Below are positions 10,946 through 20,372 of a stretch of 64,000 nucleotides of DNA, one piece after another (the stretch's first letter is position 1; each line of letters opens with the position of its first letter). A program made the translations under genes and the position numbers. The stretch is from positions 281,501 through 345,500 of the forward strand of contig JBBBDQ010001124.1 in the NCBI GenBank assembly GCA_037127315.1. The letters are read 5' to 3'. The notes beneath the pieces are model-generated. The model saw only the letters and a list, made by a program, of their open reading frames with translations. It was not told the DNA's origin and ran no database searches. This DNA is from Ascarosepion bandense. Taxonomy: Eukaryota; Mollusca; Cephalopoda; Sepiida; Sepiidae.

Positions 10946-11312
10946 TGCAGTTTACTGTGGTTTCGTGTCTCTGATTTAAAAGCTTGTTACTATTTATATA
11001 TTTAAGGATCTCTATTTTTTCTTGAAGGCAAAGAAAGCATAGTTCTTTTATAGATTTTGCTGTTCTTGCTTTTTTGAGGATTTTCCATTTGACCTTAGGT
11101 GTTTTATTTTCACCTTTTAATTTCCTAAAGTATTTGGAGAGAGATGTCATGTTTTGTTTTTCTTTGTTAATGAAGGATGAGAGGTGATTGTAAAAGCGCT
11201 TTTTAAATACGTTCATGGTATTCCCAATATACATTTTTTCATCTTTAGGGTTTTCTAAGGATGAAATCGAACACATATATATCAGAGATTTCATCAGACA
11301 TTTATTGGCCAA
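10911..11312 (-). pseudogene. Penelope-like GIY-YIG endonuclease fragment
   Basis: An uninterrupted 133-codon stretch. It contains the YIG half of the GIY-YIG motif (MYIGNTMNVFKKRFYNHLSSF), then SLSKYFRKLK, then a W-x-I-LKKA block and a CFLCLQEK-EIL block. This order matches the C-terminal endonuclease of Penelope-like elements, which nicks target DNA for retrotransposition. The upstream Cys-rich linker is present only in part (KCLMKSLIYMCS) and the RT is missing, so it is a remnant although this piece is still open. Confidence 0.8.
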
Positions 11313-11428
11313 AGATATTTGTATGAAAGTGACTGCAAAAGCCTCCTACTACAAACTCAACTCACCAGTTCTACTTTCTATGTTGTTATCTGCGATGTAA
11401 CATGCAAGTAAAAGGCAATTATCTAAAT

Positions 11429-12121
11429 CTGAACTGATTTATAAATGGAACTTTATCTGTGTGTGTCTGTTACCTATAGATTCCGAAATGGCTGAACCGT
11501 TTTTCTTGAAAATTTACACAGTTGTACTATAAGCATCTGCGAGTGTTCTTAGCTAGGTCTTGTGTTGAGGTACCCCGATAAATATCGGAAATCAAAAAAA
11601 TCGAGTTATCAAAGGAGTGGTATGATTTTAATCTAATTTGATACACTCGTAGACAAAGACATTAGAAATGGTATTCAGAAGTTTCAAGGTTGCAGTTCTT
11701 ACAATAGTGCAGAAAATCAATTATATGAAAGGCAAGATGTTTGTGTGTGTGTGTCTCTGTTTATCTGCCTGTATGTCTGTATTTTTTCAGCTCTTTTATT
11801 TTAGTTTTTGCTTCGGGTTTGGCTCTAAGTAGGTATAATTGTAGTTCTTAGTCTCAGCCACAATACCAGTTACTCAGAGAACTTATTTAGCCTTCAAAAT
11901 TCAGTTTATGACAAAAAAAACTTATTTGATATCGATACAAGGAAATCAAAATTTGACTTACATCCATTCATTTTTCTTTCAGTCTACGGTTTCGCTTTAA
12001 CTGGAAACAGCTATTGCTTTTTAGTCTTCCGTGCCAACATCCAAAGAGTCTGATCTCCAGGACCATGGATTAGTTTCAAAGCTTTCATTACACCCTGAGC
12101 AACGCTGGGCTATACTGCTAG
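11429..12121 (+). mobile_element. Helitron-type element, copy 3 (full length)
   Basis: It starts A|TCTGAACTGATTTATAAATGG and ends with a hairpin-like CCCTGAG..CTGGGC and then CTAG|T. At 693 bp it is complete. Unlike copies 1 and 7 it has no TA expansion at the internal site, so that microsatellite grew after insertion or in a subfamily. Confidence 0.8.
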
Positions 12122-13186
12122 TGAATATATATAAAACACAAAGTGAAGCTAAAAAAATTTATATGATAAAAGGTTAGAAAAAAAAGGATATGGCTAGAAA
12201 GAGATTGTTAATATCCAAAGGGTGAAGGAATATTTGAAATTCATTGTTTTTCATGCTCTTTTGAAAATGTGTAGTCACATTTCAACTCTTTTTAATGAAG
12301 TGTGGCAAAGTATCTTCGGAGAGAGTAAGAGATGACTGAAAAAGATTAGAAAAAGTTCTAGTTCACAATGACCACACAAACAATTGTTTTTACTTTAATT
12401 TACAATTCTCCAAAATGAAAATATTTTTTCTTTATGTATTTAATAATCTTAATCCTTTAACTGCCATTGTTTTTGCTTTTTTTAGAAAATCTACACTGTT
12501 TTCATATTTCTTTGAAAAACATTTTGAAATGGAGTTTCAAGTACTTTTCTTTCCTAAAGGCATGAACTTTGAAGAACCCTTTATTTTGCTGATATTTTAC
12601 AGAATTGGTGTATAAAAAATATAGTGTTTCTTTTGGTATGAATTCAATGCTTTATTTTTCTTGGGTTATTTTGCAGTAAAGAAACATGACAGCCACCTTT
12701 CTGTTGCTAGTCCGTTACTCTGTTCATTGAACTTAATGCCCAAAATCTGCGTTGATTTCAGATGTGTAATAATAACAATTTTCTTTGTGCATTAATGGTG
12801 TTTAATTTAAAAAACCAAAAAAACAAATCTCTCCCTCCTTTCAGAGAAAGGATGTTGGAGTTTGAATTACAGACAATGTCGAGGGAACAAACAATGAACT
12901 CTGACCTCTGAATTGTCATTATAATCTAATTTTTTTTTTTTTTTAAGGAGAAAGTAGCAGATGAGATCTTTATTCCCTTTTAGTGAGCAACCAACAATCC
13001 ATTGAAAGGAAAGGGCTCATTACAAAGGGTGTAACAATCCTTGGACACACTGCAATATGTCAGTAAGGCTTTTCTCTCTCCTGCCAACCACCATATTTAT
13101 AGAGAGGTTATTATTGTCACTTGCTAAGTTGATTATATATATATATATATATATATTGCTGTATATTTTATTTCTCCCTCAAACTC
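12122..13186. other. No recognised feature
   Basis: Moderately AT-rich sequence with short open frames (for example 12415-12615) that are hydrophobic by composition only. No repeat family from elsewhere in the window is seen before the (TA)n at 13134-13156. Confidence 0.45.
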
Positions 13187-14523
13187 GTTTTTTTCTCTCT
13201 CTCTCTTCATGCTTGTTTTTCTCTCTCTCTTCATGCTTGTTTTTCTCTCTCTTCATGCTTGTTTTTCTCTCTCTTCTTCATTGCTTGTTTTTCTCTCTCT
13301 CTATTCATCCTTGTTTCTCTCCCTCTCTCTATTCATCCTTGTTTCTCTCTCTCTCTCTATTCATCCTTGTTTCTCTCTCTCTCTATTCATCCTTGTTTCT
13401 CTCCCTCTCTCTATTCATCCTTGTTTCTCTCTCTCTCTCTATTCATCCTTGTTTCTCTCTCTCTATTCATCCTTGTTTCTCTCTCTATTCATCCTTGTTT
13501 CTCTCTCTCTATTCATCCTTGTTTCTCTCTCTCTCTCTATTCATCCTTGTTTCTCTCTCTCTCTCTCTTTCTATTCATCCTTGTTTCTCTCTCTCTCTCT
13601 CTATTCATCCTTGTTTCTCTCTCTCTCTTTCTATTCATCCTTGTTTCTCTCTCTCTCTCTCTATTCATCCTTGTTTCTCTCTCTCTATTCATCCTTGTTT
13701 CTCTCTCTCTATTCATCCTTGTTTCTCTCTCTATTCATCCTTGTTTCTCTCTCTCTATTCATCCTTGTTTCTCTCTCTCTCTATTCATCCTTGTTTCTCT
13801 CTCTCTCTATTCATCCTTGTTTCTCTCTCTCTCTATTCATCCTTGTTTCTCTCTCTCTCTATTCATCCTTGTTTCTCTCTCTCTCTCTCTCTCTATTCTT
13901 CCTTGTTTCTCTCTCTCTCTCTATTTATCCTTGTTTCTCTCTCTCTCACTTTCTATTCATCCTTATTTCTCTCTCTCTCACTTTCTATTCATCCTTGTTT
14001 CTCTCTCTCTCTCACTTTCTATTCATCCTTGTTTCTCTCTCTCTCTCACTTTCTATTCATCCTTGTTTCTCTCTCTCTCTCTCTCACTTTCTATTCATCC
14101 TTGTTTCTCTCTCTCTCTCACTTTCTATTCATCCTTGTTTCTCTCTCTCTCACTTTCTATTCATCCTTGTTTCTCTCTCTCTCTCTCTCACTTTCTATTC
14201 ATCCTTGTTTCTCTCTCTCTCTCTCACTTTCTATTCATCCTTGTTTCTCTCTCTCTCTCTCACTTTCTATTCATCCTTGTTTCTCTCTCTCTCACTTTCT
14301 ATTCATCCTTGTTTCTCTCTCTCTCACTTTCTATTCATCCTTGTTTCTCTCTCTCTCACTTTCTATTCATCCTTGTTTCTCTCTCTCTCACTTTCTATTC
14401 ATCCTTGTTTCTCTCTCTCTCACTTTCTATTCATCCTTGTTTCTCTCTCTCTCACTTTCTATTCATCCTTGTTTCTCTCTCTCTCACTTTCTATTCATCC
14501 TTGTTTCTCTCTCTCCCTCTCTA
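13187..14523 (+). repeat. Pyrimidine-only minisatellite, (CT)n + ATTCATCCTTGTTT
   Basis: About fifty tandem units of the core attcatccttgttt joined by CT runs of variable length, 20-35 bp each. From about 13945 a variant unit inserts cactttct before the core, so the array has two blocks. The unit lacks stop codons in all three plus frames (readings SIHPCFSLS, YSSLFLSL, FILVSLSL), giving spurious open frames of 450-550 codons. The near-complete C+T strand is a mirror-repeat tract able in principle to form triplex DNA. Confidence 0.95.
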
Positions 14524-14726
14524 TTTCTTTTTTTACATTTCCATTTTTACAAATTTTCTCACTCTTTCTCTCAACCAATTAACTGTTTCTGTCCACATCT
14601 TTTTTATTGTTTATTTTTTGTACTTTTTTTCTTTTTGCACACTCTTTCTCTCAAGCTATTATTACTTGTCTGTTTCTCTTTCCTTTTTATTCCATTTTCT
14701 TGTTTACATTCTCTTTTTCTCTAGAT

Positions 14727-15032
14727 CAGTCAGTTAGGTGCCATACGTGATAGATGCTTTGGGCGATCATGTCTCGAAAGAGACATGACTGACTGGGCAG
14801 AAGATTACCCCGCAGTAGGTTGCCATTACTTTCTGCAGTAAACTGGTTGCCAGCCAAGGCTATAGAACCCAATCTGTCCTGTTATTTAACCTACAACTGG
14901 AGGGAAGAGACAAATTAAGACCTTTTCCAAGGGGATTTGTGCATAAGTGAATGCAAGGAATTCAGATGGAAATAAAATTTGGCTCCTCAATTTGTCATTC
15001 CAAGTCGATATCGACTCTACCACAGCACACAT
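14727..15032 (-). mobile_element. tRNA-derived SINE family A
   Basis: Minus-strand SINE. Its head recalls tRNA: an A box like TGGTGCAGTGG and a B box region GAGTTCGAATTCC in better copies. The body includes GGTTAAATAACAGGACAG and TGGCTGGCAACCAGT, then a hairpin CATGTCTC-loop-GAGACATG, and it ends CACTTAACTGACTGA. The head here is degenerate. About ten copies occur in the window on both strands. Pol III transcription and LINE-driven mobility are expected of the type. Confidence 0.85.
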
Positions 15033-15890
15033 CCTTCTCCAGATACTAACAGTCTATTTCTATCAATTTATTTTAGAGGTGGTTTCACCCACAGCTGCAA
15101 GTTGCTACAAAGCCAAAACATTAAACCCTAAAAACTTAAGTCGTGTTCTTAAATAGCTTTGTCAGATTGAGACTTTCATGTGGATGTCATGCATGACATC
15201 AAACTTATTCAAAAATATCTAAACTGTCAGCTGTATACAATCACTTTCTGAGTTCAATGGTTAAAGATGACTTCACTTTTTCAGTGTGTCAAAGCATTCT
15301 TTATCTTCAACATCAAAGACTTAAAAAATAATGACTTTGATGTTGAAGATAAAGAATGCTTTAAGGTTTTCAATTTAAAGACATGTCTTATTACAAAAAA
15401 ACTTCCAGAAAAAGGAGCATCATGCTTTGAGGATGTTTCTCTACAAAAGGAACAGAAAACTTGCTAAGAGTGAACAACATAATGAAAAACTCTGGAGAAA
15501 GGAGCATCGTGCTTTGAGGAAGAAAATTACGGGAAACTAATTGAAACTCACCTGAAGTGAGCTGAATGTGTAATGCTTCTCATGACAATGACATTTCCAA
15601 CGAGCTTCTCTACAGCATATGACTTGATTAAATTTCTTTTAATGTGTTCCTCTTGAATTTATATTTAAATTGGGGTCATCAGGAGAGAATGTGCACTGTT
15701 TCGGGGCCTTCCTCTCAACAATTTTACTTGCACACCGCCCCCCCTCACTAATGTGAGACCCCATTATAACAATATACAAGTGTTGTAGATGTACTAGCTC
15801 AAATGTCTAACAGTGAAATTAGATTTATGAAAAATTTCGAAAACAACAAAATTCATGTTTCAAGAATGCAATGTCATTACGCATTCACGA
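15033..15890. other. No gene recognised apart from a hairpin
   Basis: Unique-looking sequence. It holds the perfect hairpin at 15291-15362 and a short motif repeated three times (catgctttgaggatgtttct at about 15421, a relative at 15510 and at 16420). A minus-strand ATTAAA at about 15636-15641 could be the polyadenylation signal of the ORF at 15891-16145. Confidence 0.45.
15291..15362. repeat. Perfect 28 bp snap-back hairpin
   Basis: Arms 15291-15318 and 15335-15362 are exact reverse complements (aaagcattctttatcttcaa...), with a 16-base spacer. The perfection of the arms suggests a recent inverted duplication. A hairpin RNA is possible but unsupported. Confidence 0.9.
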
Positions 15891-16145
15891 TCAGTCGTGA
15901 TATTTCTTTCTTCCTAGCTCTTTAAGTAATGTTTTGCTAATGATGTTGTCTAGCATAAACCACACTTCTGAGTCAAATGCTGGTGGAAATTTGATTTTTG
16001 GCAATTTGGGTTGCGTCCCATCCTTCGATTCAACAGCTTGAATATCCTCAACACTGTGGTATGCATCCTGGCATTGGTTTTCTGATGTCTTATCTGTTTT
16101 GGCGGAGCGTTGCTCCTGAACTGTTTTCAGAGAAGCACAACCCAT
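15891..16145 (-). CDS. Small AKAP-like protein candidate (MGC N-terminus, KYHD C-terminus)
   Basis: An 84-residue ORF on the minus strand. It starts MGCASLK, an N-myristoylation signal (Gly2) with Cys3 for palmitoylation, in a good Kozak context (A at -3, G at +4). The middle is polar. The C-terminus is an amphipathic stretch, MLDNIISKTLLKELG, followed by RKKYHD and the stop. Small membrane AKAP (C2orf88 in mammals) has the same plan: short, MGC start, PKA regulatory-subunit-binding helix, then KYHD. If homologous it would tether PKA to the plasma membrane. Composition is less AT-biased than the flanks, no mobile element overlaps it, and an ATTAAA lies about 250 bases downstream. It could be a single or last exon. 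Homology is by eye. Confidence 0.5.
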   Translation of the reverse strand: MGCASLKTVQEQRSAKTDKTSENQCQDAYHSVEDIQAVESKDGTQPKLPKIKFPPAFDSEVWFMLDNIISKTLLKELGRKKYHD

Positions 16146-16619
16146 TTTCGTAAGGTGAATCTTCGCTCCCTTTTGGGATCTGAATTTCTAACCACAAACA
16201 CATGAGAAGTCCGTGCACTTTTCTAAATTTATGGTTTGTTTATCATTCCGGTTTCATTACCAATTATTCTGTTTGGATTCATCATCCTCTCTCCCTTTCA
16301 GTGAATCCTGAGGGCATTTCTTTTTATTTTCCTTTTTAGCAATTGTTTAATGAACTCTGGGTTGCTGACCTGGTGAGATCATCTGTCTTTTCCCCGCGTC
16401 CACTGTCTTTCTCGGGGCATCATGCTTTGAGGATCTTTCTCTGCAAACGAAATAAGAAATTTAGAATAAACAGCATGGATGCAAATAAAGAGTATCATTG
16501 TGAAATATTGGATGCCAACTTGAAAATGTCGTGGTCGAATCTTCATTTGTGACAATGGTTAAAAATCTAATCCTAAATTAATTGAAACAGTTGGTTCATT
16601 GTGCTAAACAGTTGTTTTT
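16146..16619. other. Flank upstream of the AKAP-like ORF, nothing recognised
   Basis: Could hold promoter or 5'-UTR sequence for the minus-strand ORF. A weak splice acceptor-like tract (ttagaaattcag on the minus strand, about 16179-16190) would allow an upstream exon. I see no TATA box I would defend. Confidence 0.3.
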
Positions 16620-17170
16620 ATTAGAATGTATCTCACACCTCTATAAGTCTACCTTTCGTCCTTGCATCAAATATTGTTACCGCATCTGGTCTGGTGCTTG
16701 TATGTATCCAGAGATTCTTGGAAAAAAACTCCAAAGATTCTGCAAGGTTTATTGCTTCTGACCTGATATCTGGACTTCAGTAACATTCCTGCTGTCGTTA
16801 TATTCCCAGTGCCTTTTCAATAAATATTTTCATGACAATTGTTCTTACCAGCTTTCCTCTTTAGTACTTTGACAAATTTATGACTGGTGTTATATTGGCT
16901 GCTTAGCTAATAGTCTGAATAATGTAAATACTGTCTACTTTCATAGTAATTATTCTGATGGCCTTTCCTCAACTTAAGGAATTTAATCACAATACTAGTT
17001 TGACAGCTAGGTCTCATAATTTCACTGTTGAAATTGCCAGTTCTATTCTAATAGCTTCTTCTCTTGCACTTCTTGCCTATGGAACATTTTTCTGGTTTGT
17101 TTCTTTCCTGCCAACTACAATCTTCAAAAATTTAAATGCCATGTCAATCATCATCTTGTCTTTTTGAATC
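16620..17170 (+). pseudogene. Jockey/CR1-like LINE C-terminal fragments
   Basis: Plus-strand remnants of the LINE tail: first an IYKSTF-PCIKYCYRIWSGA-like segment (16630-16720), then a RLWNxF/F-PTTIFKNLNAMS segment (16960-17170). Stops and indels throughout. It may be two fragments of one copy. Confidence 0.65.
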
Positions 17171-17202
17171 TTGTTTTAATTTTTTTCTCTTCAGTATCAT
17201 TT

Positions 17203-17317
17203 TTTTATAGATGTGGCACAAGGGAAAGCATGGTACCCAGTGAGGATCAAACTCACTACTCAGCTGTAACAGGTTTTAGTGAGACAAGCTTGCTAACCAT
17301 TACACCATGTTGGGATG
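17203..17317 (-). mobile_element. tRNA-derived SINE head, family C
   Basis: The minus strand reads ATGGTGTAATGGTTAGCAAG, an A-box region like tRNA-Glu/Asp, and 45 bases on GAGTTTGATCCTCACTGGG, a B-box region with one mismatch. It differs from families A and B. It sits between two LINE fragments and may have inserted into one copy. Confidence 0.55.
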
Positions 17318-17504
17318 TCCAACGCCCACTTTATACTGTCTGGTCTGGTGCTTCTGCTTTGTATCTAGAGATTCACGACAAAATCCAAAGAAGAAACGTT
17401 AAAGTTATCTTGGCTTCAGTTTCTTTTCCACTGCTGTAACGTAGCTTCCCTTTTCTTTTCTATAAATACTTTCATGAGAATGAGAATGATATACCCCAGT
17501 GATT

Positions 17505-17640
17505 GTAATAAAGGGTTCAGTTCGAAATTCCTAGCATCTGAAGAAGGCCAGAGTGTATAACGGCCGAAATGTCATACAAATTTCAACAAAGATGAGGAAA
17601 ATAGTCTGAATAATGTAAATAGTGTCTACTTTCATAGTAA
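17505..17640 (+). repeat. Single copy of the 24 kb inverted-arm repeat
   Basis: Shares aataaagggttcagttc, ctgaagaaggccagagtgta, ggccgaaa and gtctgaataatgtaaata with the two arms at 24003-24125 (minus) and 24644-24760 (plus). The CTGAAGA..GAAA layout recalls a decayed hammerhead with a core U-to-A change. Confidence 0.55.
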
Positions 17641-17709
17641 TTATTTTGATGAGCTTTCCTCATTAATATCTCAACTTAAGGAATTTAAGCACAGTACTAG
17701 TTTGGCAGC

Positions 17710-17942
17710 TTCTTCTTCTTCTGTGTGCCCTGTCCCTTCAGGACATAGGCGATCATGGCTTTCCACGTCTCCCTATTCTTGGTGGCTCTAAGCACACTTT
17801 CTCCTGTTGCACCATGCAACCCTCGTTCTGTTAACCACCTAATCAGGCCCTTCAAATATGTTATCCTCTGCCTTCCTCTGTCTCTTTTTTTTTTTCTTCT
17901 ATCTGGCCTGTTAGTATCAGGTTCTCCAAGCCCTCCTTCCTC
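17710..17942 (-). pseudogene. RTE-like LINE, C-terminal insertion with 8 bp duplication
   Basis: The minus strand encodes the tail shared with 20.7 and 61.3 kb: RQRITYLKGLIRWLTERGLH, then RETWKAMIAYVLKGQGTQ, ending in an (AAG)n tail (the plus-strand TTC run at 17710). It is flanked by TTGGCAGC at 17702-17709 and 17943-17950, a target-site duplication, inside the Jockey-like LINE. The clade is unsettled; I call it RTE-like from the short C-terminus and microsatellite tail. Confidence 0.8.
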
Positions 17943-18271
17943 TTGGCAGCTAGGTCTCATAATTTCACTGTTGAAACTGCCAGTAGTAACCATAAGTTTT
18001 ATGCGAATTGTTTCTTTTCTCACACGTCTTTTTTTTTTTAACTCTCTTCTGGCTTCCTGCTCTCCTGTCAACTATGATTTTCAAAAACTTAAATGCAATA
18101 TTAATCATTGTCTTCTGTCTCCTTGAATCATGTTCGTTTGTTGTCCTTTCTGTTTCTTTCACTCAGCAATCCCCTGCTTGCATCTTAGTGGCTTTATTCC
18201 CTTGCTTGGGGTGAAATGACTACAAAAGAATGTAAAAATAAACAAATATCTTTAATATATTAAAGATGTTT

Positions 18272-18470
18272 TTTTTTTTACCTTGATAGTCCTGACATGA
18301 ATCCAATTGAAAATTTATGTGATAATTGGTGGGGAAAAGATGTGTTAGAGCAAAAGAACTAAATTTTCTGTGACAATTCAAGAAATATGACCAAATATTA
18401 CTGTAGATGTTTTGGATAATTTACTAAAATTTTACTCAAAGAAATAAGAAAAAATCTTTAGCTCGAAAAT
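18272..18470 (+). pseudogene. Tc1-like transposase C-terminal remnant
   Basis: The plus strand reads LDSPDMNPIENLC, the hallmark following the second Asp of Tc1/mariner DDE transposases and including the final Glu. A degenerate C-terminal helix follows (ITVDVLDNLLKFYSKK). Frameshifts and stops are present. No inverted termini were found. A host role is unlikely. Confidence 0.7.
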
Positions 18471-18719
18471 GATGTGCAGTTGTCTATTTATTTTCTCAGG
18501 CCATTAATTTGGGACATCCAATTATGTTTTCTTTTGTTTTCAATTATTTTGAATTAAATGTTACAAATTTTTCCCGGTATATTTACTAACCTCAAACCTC
18601 CAGCTACATTTTTTTTTAATCAAAAACTCTTCATTATCTTTGAATTTATTAATGAGTGTATCTCTGTTGTAAAAAATGATAGCAAAATATATACAAATAA
18701 ATACACATTATAACAGAGA

Positions 18720-18755
<36 letters not shown>

Positions 18756-18939
18756 TTTACTGCTCGACAACATAATTATTGCAAAACAATAAAATAAGGC
18801 AGTGTCAAAGAGCAAACATATGGCAAATGCTATCATAACTGATAGAAAAGTTTAATAACTGGTAGTAAAGAGAATGAACTGAGCCAATGCTGCCACGTTA
18901 TTGTTTCTCTCTTCATGAGCATGACAGGAGGGATATATA

Positions 18940-19513
18940 TATAGTCATCTGCAGATAGATCTGTTTCACTGTGTTATAGTGGAACATCCTGCCATCCCCG
19001 AGAATAGAATGCTCTATTTGATAAAAGACGGTAACGAGCGGTACGAACACGAGAAAAGGTCTTAAGTGAAGGCATTCACTATTCGATAGTCTATCCGCTC
19101 CAACCCGTGACTTGCTAATATGTGTATTATTGTTAATTGTACCTTAGTACAATAAATCTGTATTTCTTATTCCTGGTGTTGAGTACCATTCTTCAACTGA
19201 CCTATTTATACTGTATTCCTTTTTGGGATATATCACGCTGTATCACAGCTCATCAGTATGGTTAGACATCCGATTGCTTTTTACCCAGGATTGAAACCCA
19301 ACCGAATTGGCGTCAGTCAGCAATTCCACCTCTAAGCTATGGGCACTTGGTAGAAGGAGGCAGACTTTTAGTGTGTGATATACCATGTATTCCTACGCCA
19401 TTAGTGAGAGTGTTCTAATTCATTACTGAATGAACGATGTGTAGATGCTAGAGTAGCTACTGTTTTTCAAAGTCTACTATTCTTCCAGAGTGCTCAATCA
19501 GGGTGTGAGAGCG
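18940..19513 (-). mobile_element. tRNA-derived repeat family B, split by a solo LTR
   Basis: The minus strand reads a roughly 190-base leader (19513 downwards, GCTCTCACACCCTGATTGAG), then a tRNA-like head with an A box (CATAGCTTAGAGGTGGA) and a B box (GGTTTCAATCCTGGG). The tail is interrupted at 19235 by an LTR and resumes at 18971 into a (TA)n. It is the inverted partner of 20070-20372. Confidence 0.75.
18972..19235 (+). mobile_element. Solo LTR inside family B repeat
   Basis: A 264 bp unit starting TGTTATAGTGG and ending GGGATATATCA (TG..CA). It contains an AATAAA (near 19150) and is flanked by CACTG (18967-18971) and CGCTG (19236-19240). The window-start copy has the uninterrupted site CGCTG, so this is a 5 bp target duplication with one later change. 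No internal retroelement sequence remains, as expected from LTR-LTR recombination. Confidence 0.8.
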
Positions 19514-20342
19514 TAAAATGTTTTCCATTTGTAAACGAGTTATTACATGACCTAGGTTTCTACCATGAGTGGTGTCTTCAGGCAATTTGCAATAACTGAT
19601 TTTGCTGTTTACCGGTTTTTGTTTTTTTTAGAATGCTCACGTAATGGTGGCTTTTTTTTTTTTTTTTTGAACATGCAATTTTTTAAATTATGAGAAATTA
19701 TAATGTTTTCATCCATGGTTGTATGAACCTAATAGGTATATTTTAGTATGGTTACACTGAGTCATAATTTTCATTAAATGGTAAAATCAGTTATTGCAAA
19801 TGAAGACACTACTCATGATAGAAACCTAGGTCACATAACTCATTTACAAATGGAAAATATTCAAAAGTTCTACAATATAATTGTATTTAGCACTTTTTTA
19901 ATACAAATGTGCACTGGTCTAATTTTATTATGACCAAAAACTAAGAAATATATATATGTTTGTGTAAAATCCTTTGTACAATAAAGACGGAAGCTGATGA
20001 TGGTTCACCTGAAATAGTCCTATACTCCTGATTTACAATGTGTCTGCCTTAATTTTTCTTATATATATTTCTTATATTTATGCTCTCACACCCTGATTAA
20101 GGACTCTGGAAGAATGGTAGACTTTAAAAAAAACAGTAGCTACTCTAGCTTCTACACATCGTTCATTCAGTAATGAATTAGAACACTCTCAGCTATTGGC
20201 GTGTGTATGCATGGTATATCACACGCTAAAAGTCTGCCTTCTTCTACTGAGTGCCCATAGCTCAGAGGTAGAACCGCCGACTGAGGCCAATTCGGTCGGG
20301 ATTCAATCCTGGGTAAAAAGCAATTGGATGTCTAACAGATCT
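19241..20342. repeat. 1.1 kb inverted repeat with tRNA-like arms
   Basis: The segment 19241-19610 recurs inverted at 19784-20342. Inner arms (19517-19607 and 19784-19863) share ctaggtttct and tttgcaataactgatttt. The right arm has about 200 extra bases (19866-20066), which hold a hammerhead-like motif. The centre is about 19610-19783. A fold-back insertion or two head-to-head repeat copies could explain it. Confidence 0.75.
19988..20030 (+). ncRNA. Hammerhead ribozyme-like motif, small stems
   Basis: Core CTGATGA 19994-20000; stem II TGG/CCT with a U-U closing mismatch; GAAA 20011-20014; stem III ATA with TAT around a GTCC loop; cleavage A20024; stem I CGGAAG (19988-19993) with CTCCTG (20025-20030), one mismatch and one wobble. 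All core residues are present. The stems are short, so chance is possible. Its place upstream of a family B repeat matches 56.2 kb. Confidence 0.35.
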
Positions 20343-20372
20343 GTCTGTGGATAACAATATATATATATATAG
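20070..20372 (+). mobile_element. tRNA-derived repeat family B (complete)
   Basis: Leader GCTCTCACACCCTGATTAAG, then the tRNA-like head near 20250-20318 with an A box (CATAGCTCAGAGGTAGA) and a B box (GTCGGGATTCAATCCTGGG), then a tail into (TA)n. The tRNA-like promoter lies about 190 bases inside the repeated unit, unusual for a simple SINE. Other copies: 1-62, 18940-19513, 27886-28105, 55898-56085. Confidence 0.8.

Larger units (their letters stand above)
9500..11330 (-). mobile_element. Penelope-like element, 3' part
   Basis: The minus strand contains, in order, a GIY-YIG endonuclease fragment (11312-10911), a T-rich untranslated region with internal duplication (10945-10280), an open stretch (9978-9661) and a hammerhead (9640-9582). 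The last 450 bases have a diverged sister at 55440-55690 in the opposite orientation. GIY-YIG plus hammerhead is the combination expected of Penelope-like retroelements. No RT domain is visible; the 5' side is cut by a Helitron-type copy. Confidence 0.7.
17318..18215 (+). pseudogene. Jockey/CR1-like LINE fragment, split by another LINE
   Basis: LINE tail: a WSGASALYLEIHDKIQRR segment, an FYKYFHEN-like segment, then after an interruption (17710-17942) the SHTSxLxNSLxxSCSPVNYDFQ segment and the 3' end CTTGCTTGGGGTGAAATGA. The reading continues across the interruption. A foreign piece at about 17505-17640 resembles the inverted arms at 24.0 and 24.7 kb. Confidence 0.7.

Noticed and set aside
13057..14737. 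Three long overlapping open frames (457-555 codons)
   Set aside because: They are translations of the CT-rich minisatellite in all three frames. The repeat unit simply lacks stops.
17532..17575. CTGAAGA..GGCC..GGCC..GAAA as a hammerhead
   Set aside because: The core has A for U, an extra base before stem II, and no workable stem III or I. At most a decayed relative; same for the two 24 kb arms.
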